Shown here: piece after piece, positions 1-6,043 of the stretch | Position numbering within the stretch: the stretch's first letter is position 1 | Layout: each line of letters starts with the position of its first letter | Assembly: GCA_003551865.1 (NCBI GenBank) | Contig: PUNU01000152.1 | Coordinates: forward strand, 1 to 9,210 | Source: Syntrophomonadaceae bacterium | GTDB taxonomy: Bacteria; Bacillota_D; Dethiobacteria; DTU022 | Length of the DNA: 9,210 nucleotides | Direction: 5' to 3' | Position numbers and translations under genes: made by a program | Notes under the pieces: model-generated | The model's database searches: none | The model's input: the letters and a program-made list of their open reading frames with translations, nothing else | Told to the model about the DNA's origin: nothing

Positions 1-1030
1 CATAGGGAATTAACCTCTCTTTTGCGTCTATCGGCCTGCCATGGAGCAAAAAGCGGGAAACTAAAAATGCATCATGCCAGGCCTTATGGGTAAACATCAT
101 CCCGCCAATCACATCACCGATTGCCCATATGCCTTCCACCCCGGTTTTGAAGTCTTCGTCCACAATGATATAGCCTCTTTCGTCTACTTCCACCCCGGTC
201 TTTTCCAGGTTGAGCCGGTCGCTGTTGGGCGTCCTGCCTGCAGCCACGAGGATTTGTTCGGCAGTATAGCTCTTCTGACCGCTGTCGGTTTCGTCAACAG
301 CGTAAACGGAACTCCCTTCCCTGCCGATGGCGCTGATGTTGGTGCCGGTTTTTACCGATACGCCTTCCTCTTCCAGAATCCTGCGGATTTCTTCCGATAT
401 TTCCGGCTCCAGGGCCGAAGCAAGGTAATCCCCGCGCTGGATTATAGTAACATCCACCCCCAGGCGGTTAAAAAGCTGGGAAAACTCCAAAGCAATAATG
501 CCACCGCCCAGGATCAGCAGGCTTTTAGGAAGCTTTTTCATCTCCATTGCGGAAGTGGAAGTCAAATAATCGATGTCACTCAGGCCCTGCACCGGAGGCA
601 CTGCGGCTCGCGCCCCTGTTGCAATAATGATTCTTTCAGCCGTCACAGATTCACCGTTGATCTCAACTACTCCGGGACCGGTAAAGGAAGCTTCTCCTTC
701 GTAAAGGGTGATATTTTCATTTCGATTGACGGTTTTATAGCTGCGGTTGCGGATTCTCCCCACCAGCTGATCTTTGCGATTTACCATCGCCGGCCAGTCG
801 GCCTTTGGCGCTTCAGCAATGACCCCATATTTGTGTGCATCGCGAACCACCTGCATTACCCTGGCCGAACTGATCAGCGTTTTTGAGGGAATACAGCCGA
901 CATTGATACAGGTTCCGCCCAGGTGGACAGATTCGACAACGGCTGTTTTCCAACCCCCGGAGGCAGCAGGGTGGACAAGGTTCATTCCTGCTGTTCCTCC
1001 TCCCAATACCAATAGATCGTATCGTTTCAT
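1..1030 (-). CDS. FAD-dependent pyridine nucleotide-disulfide oxidoreductase, Lpd/MerA-like (3' end cut by window)
   Basis: Reading from ATG at 1030, 343 codons are open to the window edge, so the C-terminal dimerisation domain is missing. The N-terminus has the FAD dinucleotide fold (GGGTAG, residues 10-15). The redox-active disulfide sits in GGTCINVGCIPSK (Cys41, Cys46). ATG is at 137-139, a second nucleotide fold GGGIIALEFSQ at 175-185, GRTPN at 265-269, and the FAD-contacting Gly-Asp at 305-306. These fix the family: a cytoplasmic flavoenzyme passing electrons from NAD(P)H through the disulfide to a substrate. The stretch VTIIQR (194-199) and the following helix resemble Gram-positive mercuric reductases, and the Arg hints at NADPH. 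The FTHKA at 313-317 resembles dihydrolipoamide dehydrogenase, with His315 where MerA has Tyr. There is no MerA heavy-metal domain at the N-terminus. The substrate cannot be named. A GAGGGGGAG ribosome site precedes the start. It lies 58 bp downstream of the CAP lipoprotein gene on the same strand, possibly co-transcribed. Confidence 0.9.
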   Translation of the reverse strand, partial: MKRYDLLVLGGGTAGMNLVHPAASGGWKTAVVESVHLGGTCINVGCIPSKTLISSARVMQVVRDAHKYGVIAEAPKADWPAMVNRKDQLVGRIRNRSYKTVNRNENITLYEGEASFTGPGVVEINGESVTAERIIIATGARAAVPPVQGLSDIDYLTSTSAMEMKKLPKSLLILGGGIIALEFSQLFNRLGVDVTIIQRGDYLASALEPEISEEIRRILEEEGVSVKTGTNISAIGREGSSVYAVDETDSGQKSYTAEQILVAAGRTPNSDRLNLEKTGVEVDERGYIIVDEDFKTGVEGIWAIGDVIGGMMFTHKAWHDAFLVSRFLLHGRPIDAKERLIPY

Positions 1031-1088
1031 AACGCTCCCCCTCTACAATCAAAGTCAATGGTTTCCATCAAAGAAGCATGTTATTCAG

Positions 1089-1760
1089 TTATTGCCCGAC
1101 AAAAAGCTGGGTATAATAATGACTGCCGTCGCTTCTCACGTGAATGCCCACCCCCACCCGGCTGAAACGCGGGCCCAAAATGTTGGATCGATGTCCGGGT
1201 GAAGTCATTAAGTTATTGTGGGCAGCGCTCACAATGCCGCTCGAATTCATGGCCAGGTTTTCTGCGGCAGCCCCGTACCTGATGCCGTAACTGCGCAGCA
1301 GGTTGGTGAAGCTTCCATATGTCGGCGAGTTATGGCTAAAGTAGTTATTGTTGACCATATCTCTGCTTTTAGCCCGGGCAGCCGTGGTCAGTTGGCTGCA
1401 TACCTGCAGAGCAGGCAGCCCGGCATTTCTCCTGGCCTCATTAATCAGGCTGACCATCTGCTGCTCTTTTTGAGCCGCTGTCCCTGCCGGGGACGTCCGC
1501 ACCGGGGTGGGAGGCGGTGGAGGTTCAAGCCCGGGCTTTTCAATTTTACCGGGATCAATTACCAGTTCACTGTCAAATGAATAGATCATCTTGTTTACAT
1601 CGAACCGCTCAGGCTCCTCAGTCCCAAGATCATATATGCGCACGGCAACAGAAAATGAGGATTGCTCAAGAGCATCACCATCAAACAAGAGATTACAGGC
1701 AAGTAGAAGCAGTAAAAAACCAAAAAATAAACTTATACACAGCCATTTCTTTATCGTCAT
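1089..1760 (-). CDS. CAP/SCP-domain lipoprotein (YkwD-like)
   Basis: The 223-residue product starts with a lysine-tipped hydrophobic segment ending in LLAC (lipobox, Cys22), so it should be a lipoprotein anchored on the outer face of the membrane. Residues 33-75 match nothing I recognise. A proline-rich linker (79-86) leads to a CAP domain (about 102-223, PF00188). It carries the usual landmarks: INEARRNAG, YFSHNSP, AENLA, SPGHRSNIL and the closing YYTQLFVG. His143, Glu167 and His190 match the conserved cavity residues of the family. The usual Trp before the SPGHR block is replaced (NLMTSPGHR). Bacterial CAP proteins such as YkwD are widespread in spore-forming Firmicutes, but their biochemical role is mostly unsettled, so no reaction is assigned. 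The start is supported by CAGGGAG about 8 bases upstream. It is divergent from the HIT gene, and the oxidoreductase follows in the same direction. Confidence 0.9.
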   Translation of the reverse strand: MTIKKWLCISLFFGFLLLLLACNLLFDGDALEQSSFSVAVRIYDLGTEEPERFDVNKMIYSFDSELVIDPGKIEKPGLEPPPPPTPVRTSPAGTAAQKEQQMVSLINEARRNAGLPALQVCSQLTTAARAKSRDMVNNNYFSHNSPTYGSFTNLLRSYGIRYGAAAENLAMNSSGIVSAAHNNLMTSPGHRSNILGPRFSRVGVGIHVRSDGSHYYTQLFVGQ

Positions 1761-1852
1761 CTCATTGCTCCCTGTGCAAAATCCGGCCCTTTATGTGGTT
1801 TTACTATTCACCGCAGTCGTGAAAAAATCCTGCCCTGCACCAGACAAAGATA

Positions 1853-1861
1853 TGGTATAGT
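1853..1861 (+). promoter_or_regulatory. Candidate extended -10 promoter of the HIT gene
   Basis: TGGTATAGT matches an extended -10 (TGn plus TATAGT, five of six with TATAAT), 77 bases before the HIT start codon. There is no good -35 at 17 bp, which is tolerated with extended -10 elements. On the opposite strand a weak pair for the CAP gene (TTGTTT at 1885-1880, TACTAT at 1862-1857, 17-bp spacer) would overlap it, so the divergent promoters may compete. Sequence match only. Confidence 0.4.
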
Positions 1862-1938
1862 AGTGGACAGGCTGTGAAAAAACAAGCTGGAAATGTGGCA
1901 CCAGGCAGCTGCCCAGGCCCAACAAAGGAGGTTATTTT

Positions 1939-2337
1939 ATGGAAGGCTGTATCTTTTGCCAGCAAAAAAATTTGACTGATATAAAGGAAAACAAGCTGGC
2001 CCTCGCCTTTTACGATTCCCGCCCGATCAGCGAAGGTCATGCTTTGGTTATACCAAAACGGCATGTCGAAACATATTTTGACGCCACACTGGAAGAACAT
2101 GCCGCCATAACCAAACTTATTTTCGAAGTTAAAGACTTTTTACAGGCCGAATACGGCCCCGACGGTTATAATATCGGGGCCAATGTCGGGCTGGCGGCCG
2201 GTCAAACGGTTTTTCATTTTCATATTCACATTATCCCGCGCTACAGCGGAGATGTGGCCGATCCCCGTGGCGGAGTGAGAAAGGTTATTCCCCACCGCAG
2301 TTCCCCACCTGTGCACCAGTCGGAGGCCCTACACTAA
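1939..2337 (+). CDS. HIT family hydrolase (zinc-type, Hint-like)
   Basis: This 132-residue cytoplasmic protein carries the histidine triad as HFHIHII (His93, His95, His97). It is preceded by the Gln89-containing GQTVFHFH loop, and His97 is the expected nucleophile that forms the nucleotidyl intermediate. Cys4 and Cys7 (CIFC) with His42 (PKRHV) form the zinc site typical of many bacterial HIT proteins. The family hydrolyses nucleoside phosphoramidates or dinucleoside polyphosphates, and the exact substrate cannot be read here. The C-terminal block DPRGGVRKVIP is usual for this group, so the gene looks full length. The start is fixed by a strong AAAGGAGG (1924-1931) with a 7-base spacer. It appears monocistronic: an intrinsic terminator overlaps its end, and the next gene begins 577 bp away with its own promoter. 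Confidence 0.93.
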   Translation: MEGCIFCQQKNLTDIKENKLALAFYDSRPISEGHALVIPKRHVETYFDATLEEHAAITKLIFEVKDFLQAEYGPDGYNIGANVGLAAGQTVFHFHIHIIPRYSGDVADPRGGVRKVIPHRSSPPVHQSEALH

Positions 2338-2370
2338 AAAAGCCGGCAACTTAACCGGCCTCCGTTTTTT
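2321..2370 (+). terminator. Intrinsic terminator overlapping the end of the HIT gene
   Basis: CGGAGGCC (2321-2328) pairs perfectly with GGCCTCCG (2357-2364), directly followed by six T (2365-2370). The left arm lies inside the HIT coding sequence, and the stop codon (2335-2337) is in the 28-nt loop. A second, shorter stem inside the loop (GCCGG 2342-2346 with CCGGC 2355-2359) shares bases 2357-2359 with the right arm, so the two cannot form together in full. Confidence 0.7.
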
Positions 2371-2853
2371 CAACAGCAGTTTTTTTAAACGGGGGCCGGA
2401 AGGGTTTCCAATACCCCGGGGCTTACAACCGGGACCAAACTAAGGTATACCCAGGCAGTAATTTGCGACCGCTTCTTCTCCCGGGGCGGCAAAGTCTTTC
2501 AAAAAAGAAGAATCTTAAAAACGGTTTTGTCTTAAGTTTTTTCCGCTCGGGGCCGGAATAGCAGTTCCAACTTGGATTGGGAAAAAGCCGGCCGGAATCA
2601 GCAATACACCGGACAGAACCGGTAACAAAAAAGCATTTCCCCGGTAACCGTAGAGATCGATCCGACAAAACCGCTACCTTACTTAAAATCAACGCTGCTT
2701 CTAAAATTTAGATGTAAACGTTTTGTTTTTCTAAAAGGATTTTAAAAGGCGGCATCTAATATTATAAATCAAGCAAATAGGTCTACTAAACCCAGAAACC
2801 TTTACAACCGTCACAGTGACCTTGCAAACATTTGGTTTTACTGCACACATCCT
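2371..2853. other. Long intergenic stretch with no supported gene
   Basis: I find no reading frame with a ribosome site and recognisable protein here, and no tRNA or riboswitch core. What can be seen: CCCCGGGG (2414-2421), CCGGTAAC twice (2619-2626 and 2641-2648, 22 bp apart), and an AT-rich block from about 2690 to 2790. That block contains the palindromes CTAAAATTTAG (2701-2711) and AAACGTTT (2716-2723) and the near-repeat of CTAAAAGGATTTTAAAAGG. It may be a decayed region, an upstream regulatory region for the c-di-GMP gene, or both. Confidence 0.5.
2713..2726. promoter_or_regulatory. cre-like (LacI-family type) operator, weak
   Basis: TGTAAACGTTTTGT agrees with the Firmicute catabolite-responsive consensus TGWAANCGNTNWCA at 12 of 14 positions. 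The last two bases (GT for CA) miss. The degenerate consensus makes chance matches common. It lies about 190 bp before the start of the Cache-GGDEF-HD-GYP gene. Confidence 0.2.
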
Positions 2854-2859
2854 TTGCAA
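2810..2859. promoter_or_regulatory. Palindrome plus repeated TTGCAA element upstream of the c-di-GMP gene
   Basis: GTCACAGTGAC (2810-2820) is a perfect palindrome with 5-base arms. TTGCAA occurs at 2822-2827 and again at 2854-2859, exactly 32 bp apart (about three helical turns), each in a CCTT(T)GCAA context. The second copy overlaps the candidate -35. The layout would suit a regulator acting on the promoter, but no known binding site was recognised. Confidence 0.3.
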
Positions 2860-2881
2860 CTAGAGCAACCCTGTTTACAAT
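2854..2881 (+). promoter_or_regulatory. Candidate sigma-A promoter of the Cache-GGDEF-HD-GYP gene
   Basis: TTGCAA (2854-2859, four of six with TTGACA), a 16-bp spacer, and TACAAT (2876-2881, five of six with TATAAT). It lies 33 bases before the TTG start codon. The -10 is embedded in an imperfect palindrome, TGTTTACAATTTAGACA. Confidence 0.4.
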
Positions 2882-2899
2882 TTAGACAATAATCGCCCC

Positions 2900-2917
2900 G
2901 GGGAGAGTTGTCCTTTG
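2900..2917 (+). promoter_or_regulatory. Ribosome binding site that decides a TTG start
   Basis: GGGGAGAG (2900-2907) precedes TTG at 2915 by a usable spacing (9 bases from GGAG). No ATG or GTG lies between it and the first transmembrane segment. The next in-frame Met (codon 34) would delete that segment, so TTG is the best start. Confidence 0.65.
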
Positions 2918-5116
2918 CGCCGGATTATAAGAAACATCTATATCCTGGCTTTCATAACGATAATTATTTTTATCACAGTCTGGTATTATCAGCATCACAT
3001 TACCAACCGGCACATGCTTGAAAGCGCCCGGCAGACATCTACGCTGTCAGCCCAAAACGTCAGTGAAGATATCAGCAGCTGGTTGGCAAAAAATGCCCGC
3101 ACTGTTGAGGCCGCCGCCGATTACATTGCTCTGCAGGAATGGTCCGATGATGAGATTCTATCCTATCTTAAAGTTCTCCTCGACAACTGTGATGAGTTTT
3201 CTTCCATTTATTTTGGCTCCCCCCATAACCGGATGATCGATGCCACCGGCTGGGAACCGCCTCCCGATTTTGATCTGCAAAACCGCCCCTGGTACACCGA
3301 AGCTGTTACCCAAGGACAAACCGTTTTTACCGAGGCCTTCTTCAACGCCCGCCAGAATGAGATCATTATCACTATTGCTGCCCCGATTTACGAAGCGGAT
3401 GGTAATTTGATGGGCGTGGTAGGCGGGGATATTCCTGTTTCCAAACTTGGAAAGCTGATCAACAGTCAGGGTATAGAGCGGGAAGGCTTTTCTTTCCTGG
3501 TTGATGGAAAAGGCAATATAATCGCTCATCCCAATTACAACTATTCCCCAAATGCCGAATTTGTAAATATCCAGGAGATGTATGGAAACCTTGAAACTAT
3601 CCAGGTCAATCATTCATCCGGTTTGGCCCGTCTTAAGCTTAATGGCGAAGAAGGCTACCTGGCCTATCTCCCCGTAGAAGATACAAATTGGTACCTGGCC
3701 AGCTTTATTCCTTTGAGCGTGTTCGCCGAGGGCGCTTCCCAGGTCAGCACAGAATTTGCCTTTGCCGGAGCGGCAACCGCCCTGGTTTTTCTCTTGTTCG
3801 TCCTTTACAATTACCGCTACGTAGACAAACCACTGTTGACTTTCGAAGAAAATATCAGGCAGATCGACCTTGAAAACAGCCTAAGCTATCGCCTCCCCAT
3901 CGAAAAACATGATGAATTTGCTGAACTGGGAAAAACAATCAATCGACAGCTGGATAAGATGGAAAACTACTTTGAGAAGCTGGAAGAAAATGAAAGATCA
4001 CTCAAAGAAACAAACATGGAGCTGGAAGCGATACTGAAACAGCTGACCACGGCGGAAGAAGCCCTCGACTACAGTGAAGAAAAGCTGTATTTTCTAAGCT
4101 ATCATGATCAGCTTACCGGGCTCTATAACCGCGCCTACTTTGAAGCCAAGCTCAGGCAGTTAAACAGTAAACCTGAATACCCGACAACGATTATTAGTGC
4201 CGACATTGACGGCTTAAAATTGATCAACGATACTATTGGTCATGATACCGGTGACCGCCTGCTGAAGGCCTGCGCAAATATCATCCAGGAAGCCCTGTCC
4301 ACCTCAGGAATCCCGGCCCGCATCGGAGGAGACGAGTTTGCAGTCATTCTACCCCTGGCAAGCAAAGAGGAAGGAGAATGCATCGCCCGGCAGATTCGTT
4401 ACCAGGTTTTTCTTTATAACCAGGAGCACCCCAGCCTACCGTTAAGCCTCTCCCTGGGAGTGGCCACGGCAGAGGACAGCAGCACCACATTCACAGAACT
4501 GTTTAAGCAATCCGACGACTTGATGCACCGGGACAAACTGCGCCGCAGCACCAGCGCCCGCAACGGTATTGTGCAAAGCTTAATGGCCGCCCTGACGGAA
4601 AGAGGTTATTTTACCCAGGGGCACGCCCGACGCCTGGAAAAAATGTGCCTGAAAGTGGGCGAAAAAGTGGGCCTTGCTTCTCATCAACTGGCCGATCTGG
4701 CGCTCCTGGCCAAGGTCCACGATCTGGGCAAGGTGGGCATCTCAGATCAGATCCTGTTTAAACCGGAACCGCTCAGCAAAGAAGAATGGGCTATCATGAA
4801 ACAGCATCCGGAGAAAGGCTACCGCATCGCTTCAACATCCCCGGACCTGGCCGGTGTGGCCGACCTGATCCTCAAACACCATGAAAACTGGGACGGCAGC
4901 GGTTATCCCCTTGGATTGAAAGGCGAAGATATACCCATAGAATGCCGCATTCTGGCAATTGTCGATGCTTACGATACAATGGTCCATGAAAGACCGTATC
5001 GGCAGGCTGTTATTAAGGGAAAAGCCATAGCGGAGTTGAGAAAATGTGCAGGGAACCAGTTCGATCCCCACCTGGTAGAGGTGTTCGCCACAGTACTCAA
5101 CAGGGAAACCGGCTGA
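2915..5116 (+). CDS. Cache-HAMP-GGDEF-HD-GYP membrane protein, putative bifunctional c-di-GMP cyclase/phosphodiesterase
   Basis: The 733-residue protein has one membrane helix at about 5-25, an outside dCache-type sensor (about 30-275), a second helix (about 280-300) and a HAMP segment (about 300-350). A coiled coil (350-390), a GGDEF domain (about 392-547) and a HD-GYP domain (about 555-730) follow. The cyclase half has the intact GGDEF at 471-475 and the ADIDGLKLIND block (429-439), so it should make c-di-GMP from GTP. The inhibitory RxxD site expected at 462-465 reads STSG and is absent. The phosphodiesterase half keeps His570, HD at 602-603, Lys606, His631, His655-His656, the GYP at 663-665 and Asp684. 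The Glu usually nine residues before the first His is Thr561, with Glu562 beside it. Both activities are therefore possible, and which dominates cannot be told. The sensor has RPWY (124-127) and Asp172, as in ligand-binding dCache domains. It is a single-gene unit with its own promoter and a terminator-like hairpin downstream. Confidence 0.93.
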   Translation: MRRIIRNIYILAFITIIIFITVWYYQHHITNRHMLESARQTSTLSAQNVSEDISSWLAKNARTVEAAADYIALQEWSDDEILSYLKVLLDNCDEFSSIYFGSPHNRMIDATGWEPPPDFDLQNRPWYTEAVTQGQTVFTEAFFNARQNEIIITIAAPIYEADGNLMGVVGGDIPVSKLGKLINSQGIEREGFSFLVDGKGNIIAHPNYNYSPNAEFVNIQEMYGNLETIQVNHSSGLARLKLNGEEGYLAYLPVEDTNWYLASFIPLSVFAEGASQVSTEFAFAGAATALVFLLFVLYNYRYVDKPLLTFEENIRQIDLENSLSYRLPIEKHDEFAELGKTINRQLDKMENYFEKLEENERSLKETNMELEAILKQLTTAEEALDYSEEKLYFLSYHDQLTGLYNRAYFEAKLRQLNSKPEYPTTIISADIDGLKLINDTIGHDTGDRLLKACANIIQEALSTSGIPARIGGDEFAVILPLASKEEGECIARQIRYQVFLYNQEHPSLPLSLSLGVATAEDSSTTFTELFKQSDDLMHRDKLRRSTSARNGIVQSLMAALTERGYFTQGHARRLEKMCLKVGEKVGLASHQLADLALLAKVHDLGKVGISDQILFKPEPLSKEEWAIMKQHPEKGYRIASTSPDLAGVADLILKHHENWDGSGYPLGLKGEDIPIECRILAIVDAYDTMVHERPYRQAVIKGKAIAELRKCAGNQFDPHLVEVFATVLNRETG

Positions 5117-5254
5117 ACGATAACAATTAAACGGCACGGAAGCCGGTGCCCTGTCAGCTGATAACGAGCTTGATTTGGCAACTATTTATTACAACAATTG
5201 CTTTATCCAGAAAAGATTTTGCCTGCCGGATGCGGGGTAAATACTGCCAGTTTA

Positions 5255-5291
5255 AAGCTCGGGGTTCATACCCCGGGCTTATTATTATAAA
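5255..5291 (+). terminator. Terminator-like hairpin between the c-di-GMP gene and the Spy-like gene
   Basis: AAGCTCGGGG (5255-5264) pairs with CCCCGGGCTT (5271-5280) over ten base pairs, one of them T-G, with the six-base loop TTCATA. The tail ATTATTATTAT is AT-rich but not a clean T run, so termination may be incomplete. A smaller hairpin (GGCAC 5133-5137 with GTGCC 5146-5150) nearer the stop codon has no T tail. Confidence 0.5.
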
Positions 5292-5331
5292 AACTTAATA
5301 TTTCTCACATAAAACTGCCGAAAATCCCCTG

Positions 5332-5337
5332 TATACT
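5332..5337 (+). promoter_or_regulatory. Candidate -10 element of the Spy-like gene
   Basis: TATACT matches TATAAT at five of six, 39 bases before the start codon. No convincing -35 is seen at 16-18 bp, so an activator or another sigma factor might be needed, which would suit control by the downstream response regulator. That last point is inference. Confidence 0.35.
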
Positions 5338-5376
5338 AATACTGCAAGATTAAGCAAGAGCAAGGAGGCAGAATAA

Positions 5377-5802
5377 ATGAAAAAGACTATAATTATTGCC
5401 ACAGTGGTAACGATAGTGATTCTTGCTGTTTCTTCAGGAGCACTGGCGCTTGGAAGCGGCAGCGGTTTTGGCGCAGACAGGCATGATCAATGCCTAATGG
5501 ACATATTGGATGACGGGCAAAAAGCTCAATTTGAAGAAATAATCAGCGAGTACCGTGAAAGAATGTCCGCCCTGAGGAAAGAAATTGATGACTTGAGAGA
5601 AAAGGGTAAATATGATGACTTTAAAGAAGTTCATGAAAGCAGACACACCCTAATGGAAGAAATGCGCGAGTCAATACGAAATATCATTCCAGATGAATAC
5701 GCCGAGCGCTTCGAAAGCGGCGGCCGAAATCTGCGGCACTACGGCTTGGACAAAGGCAGCGGCGGCTTTAAATCAAGGTACAGGGAAGAAAACGGCCTCT
5801 AA
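5377..5802 (+). CDS. Small secreted helical protein, Spy/CpxP-like (LTXXQ-type)
   Basis: The 141-residue product begins with a signal peptide (Lys2-Lys3, hydrophobic 4-20, cleavage likely after ALA at 22-24). The mature part is strongly charged and helical. LDDGQKAQFEEI (44-55) resembles the LTXXQ motif of Spy/CpxP, with the usual Thr replaced by Asp, and IIPDEYAERFE (103-113) resembles the second copy. Glycine-rich, basic sequence forms the tail. Such proteins act outside the membrane as chaperones or metal-sensing partners of a kinase. Possible metal ligands are His36, Cys39, His86 and His90 (HESRH) and His121. It stands just before an OmpR-type regulator and a histidine kinase, as CpxP and ZraP stand near their systems, so feedback on that kinase is a fair inference. 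The start is fixed by AAGGAGG (5362-5368) with an 8-base spacer. The family match is by motif only, and the sequence is divergent. Confidence 0.75.
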   Translation: MKKTIIIATVVTIVILAVSSGALALGSGSGFGADRHDQCLMDILDDGQKAQFEEIISEYRERMSALRKEIDDLREKGKYDDFKEVHESRHTLMEEMRESIRNIIPDEYAERFESGGRNLRHYGLDKGSGGFKSRYREENGL

Positions 5803-5857
5803 ATAACCGGGCTGCGCTTTCATCATCAACCGGTGGTATTGAGTGACCGGTAAACGT

Positions 5858-5907
5858 CCCGGAGGGCGGCACGGTTCAACGAGCGGTAAGCCGCCCCAGG
5901 GCTTTTT
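5858..5907 (+). terminator. Intrinsic terminator after the Spy-like gene
   Basis: GGGCGGC (5864-5870) pairs with GCCGCCC (5890-5896). CCC (5858-5860) can add to the stem with GGG (5899-5901) across a small internal loop. A C and five T (5903-5907) follow. It separates the Spy-like gene from the two-component operon, which must then have its own promoter or depend on read-through. Confidence 0.6.
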
Positions 5908-5919
5908 ACATAGATTGTT

Positions 5920-5950
5920 TGCGGGGACAGGAAATATTTCTGTCCCCGCA
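5920..5950. repeat. Long GGGGACAG inverted repeat, possible REP-like element
   Basis: TGCGGGGACAG (5920-5930) pairs perfectly with CTGTCCCCGCA (5940-5950) around the nine-base loop GAAATATTT. The loop bases are themselves self-complementary, so the whole 31-bp element is a near-perfect palindrome. There is no T tail on either strand, so it is not an ordinary terminator. Its form recalls dispersed GGGGACAG hairpins found between genes in several bacteria. Only one copy lies in this window. Confidence 0.55.
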
Positions 5951-5993
5951 GGCCTTTAACAACAATTCGCATTCCATTTACCCTGGGTAACTT

Positions 5994-6029
5994 GACCGGT
6001 AGTTTACAATAAAAACAGACCGACCGGTA
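5994..6029 (+). promoter_or_regulatory. Two-component operon leader: paired GACCGGTA boxes around a TACAAT -10
   Basis: GACCGGTA occurs at 5994-6001 and 6022-6029, 28 bp apart, with a candidate -10 TACAAT (6005-6010) between them. A third copy lies at 5845-5852, and a further ACCGGT at 5829-5834. The candidate -10 has no good -35. ACCGGT is palindromic, so a dimeric regulator is possible, including autoregulation by the encoded regulator. The same octamer also occurs inside the oxidoreductase gene near 675, so it is not unique to this leader. Confidence 0.35.
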
Positions 6030-6043
6030 AAAGGAGAGGGACA

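Noticed and set aside
74..886. Plus-strand 270-codon open frame
   Set aside because: It lies wholly antisense to the oxidoreductase, whose redox and nucleotide motifs are unmistakable.
1904..1913. GGCAGCTGCC palindrome in the HIT leader
   Set aside because: It is too tight to form a stable hairpin and lies well before the ribosome site. It is likely chance in GC-rich sequence.
2423..2692. Minus-strand 89-codon open frame in the long gap
   Set aside because: It begins at TTG without a ribosome site, has Phe and Arg runs of no known domain, and has no neighbour to support it.
2690..2914. c-di-GMP riboswitch before the GGDEF gene
   Set aside because: I looked for the conserved GEMM core and hairpins and found none. 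Only palindromes and promoter-like elements are seen.
5133..5150. Hairpin just after the c-di-GMP gene as its terminator
   Set aside because: It needs a bulge and has no T tail. The hairpin at 5255-5280 is stronger.
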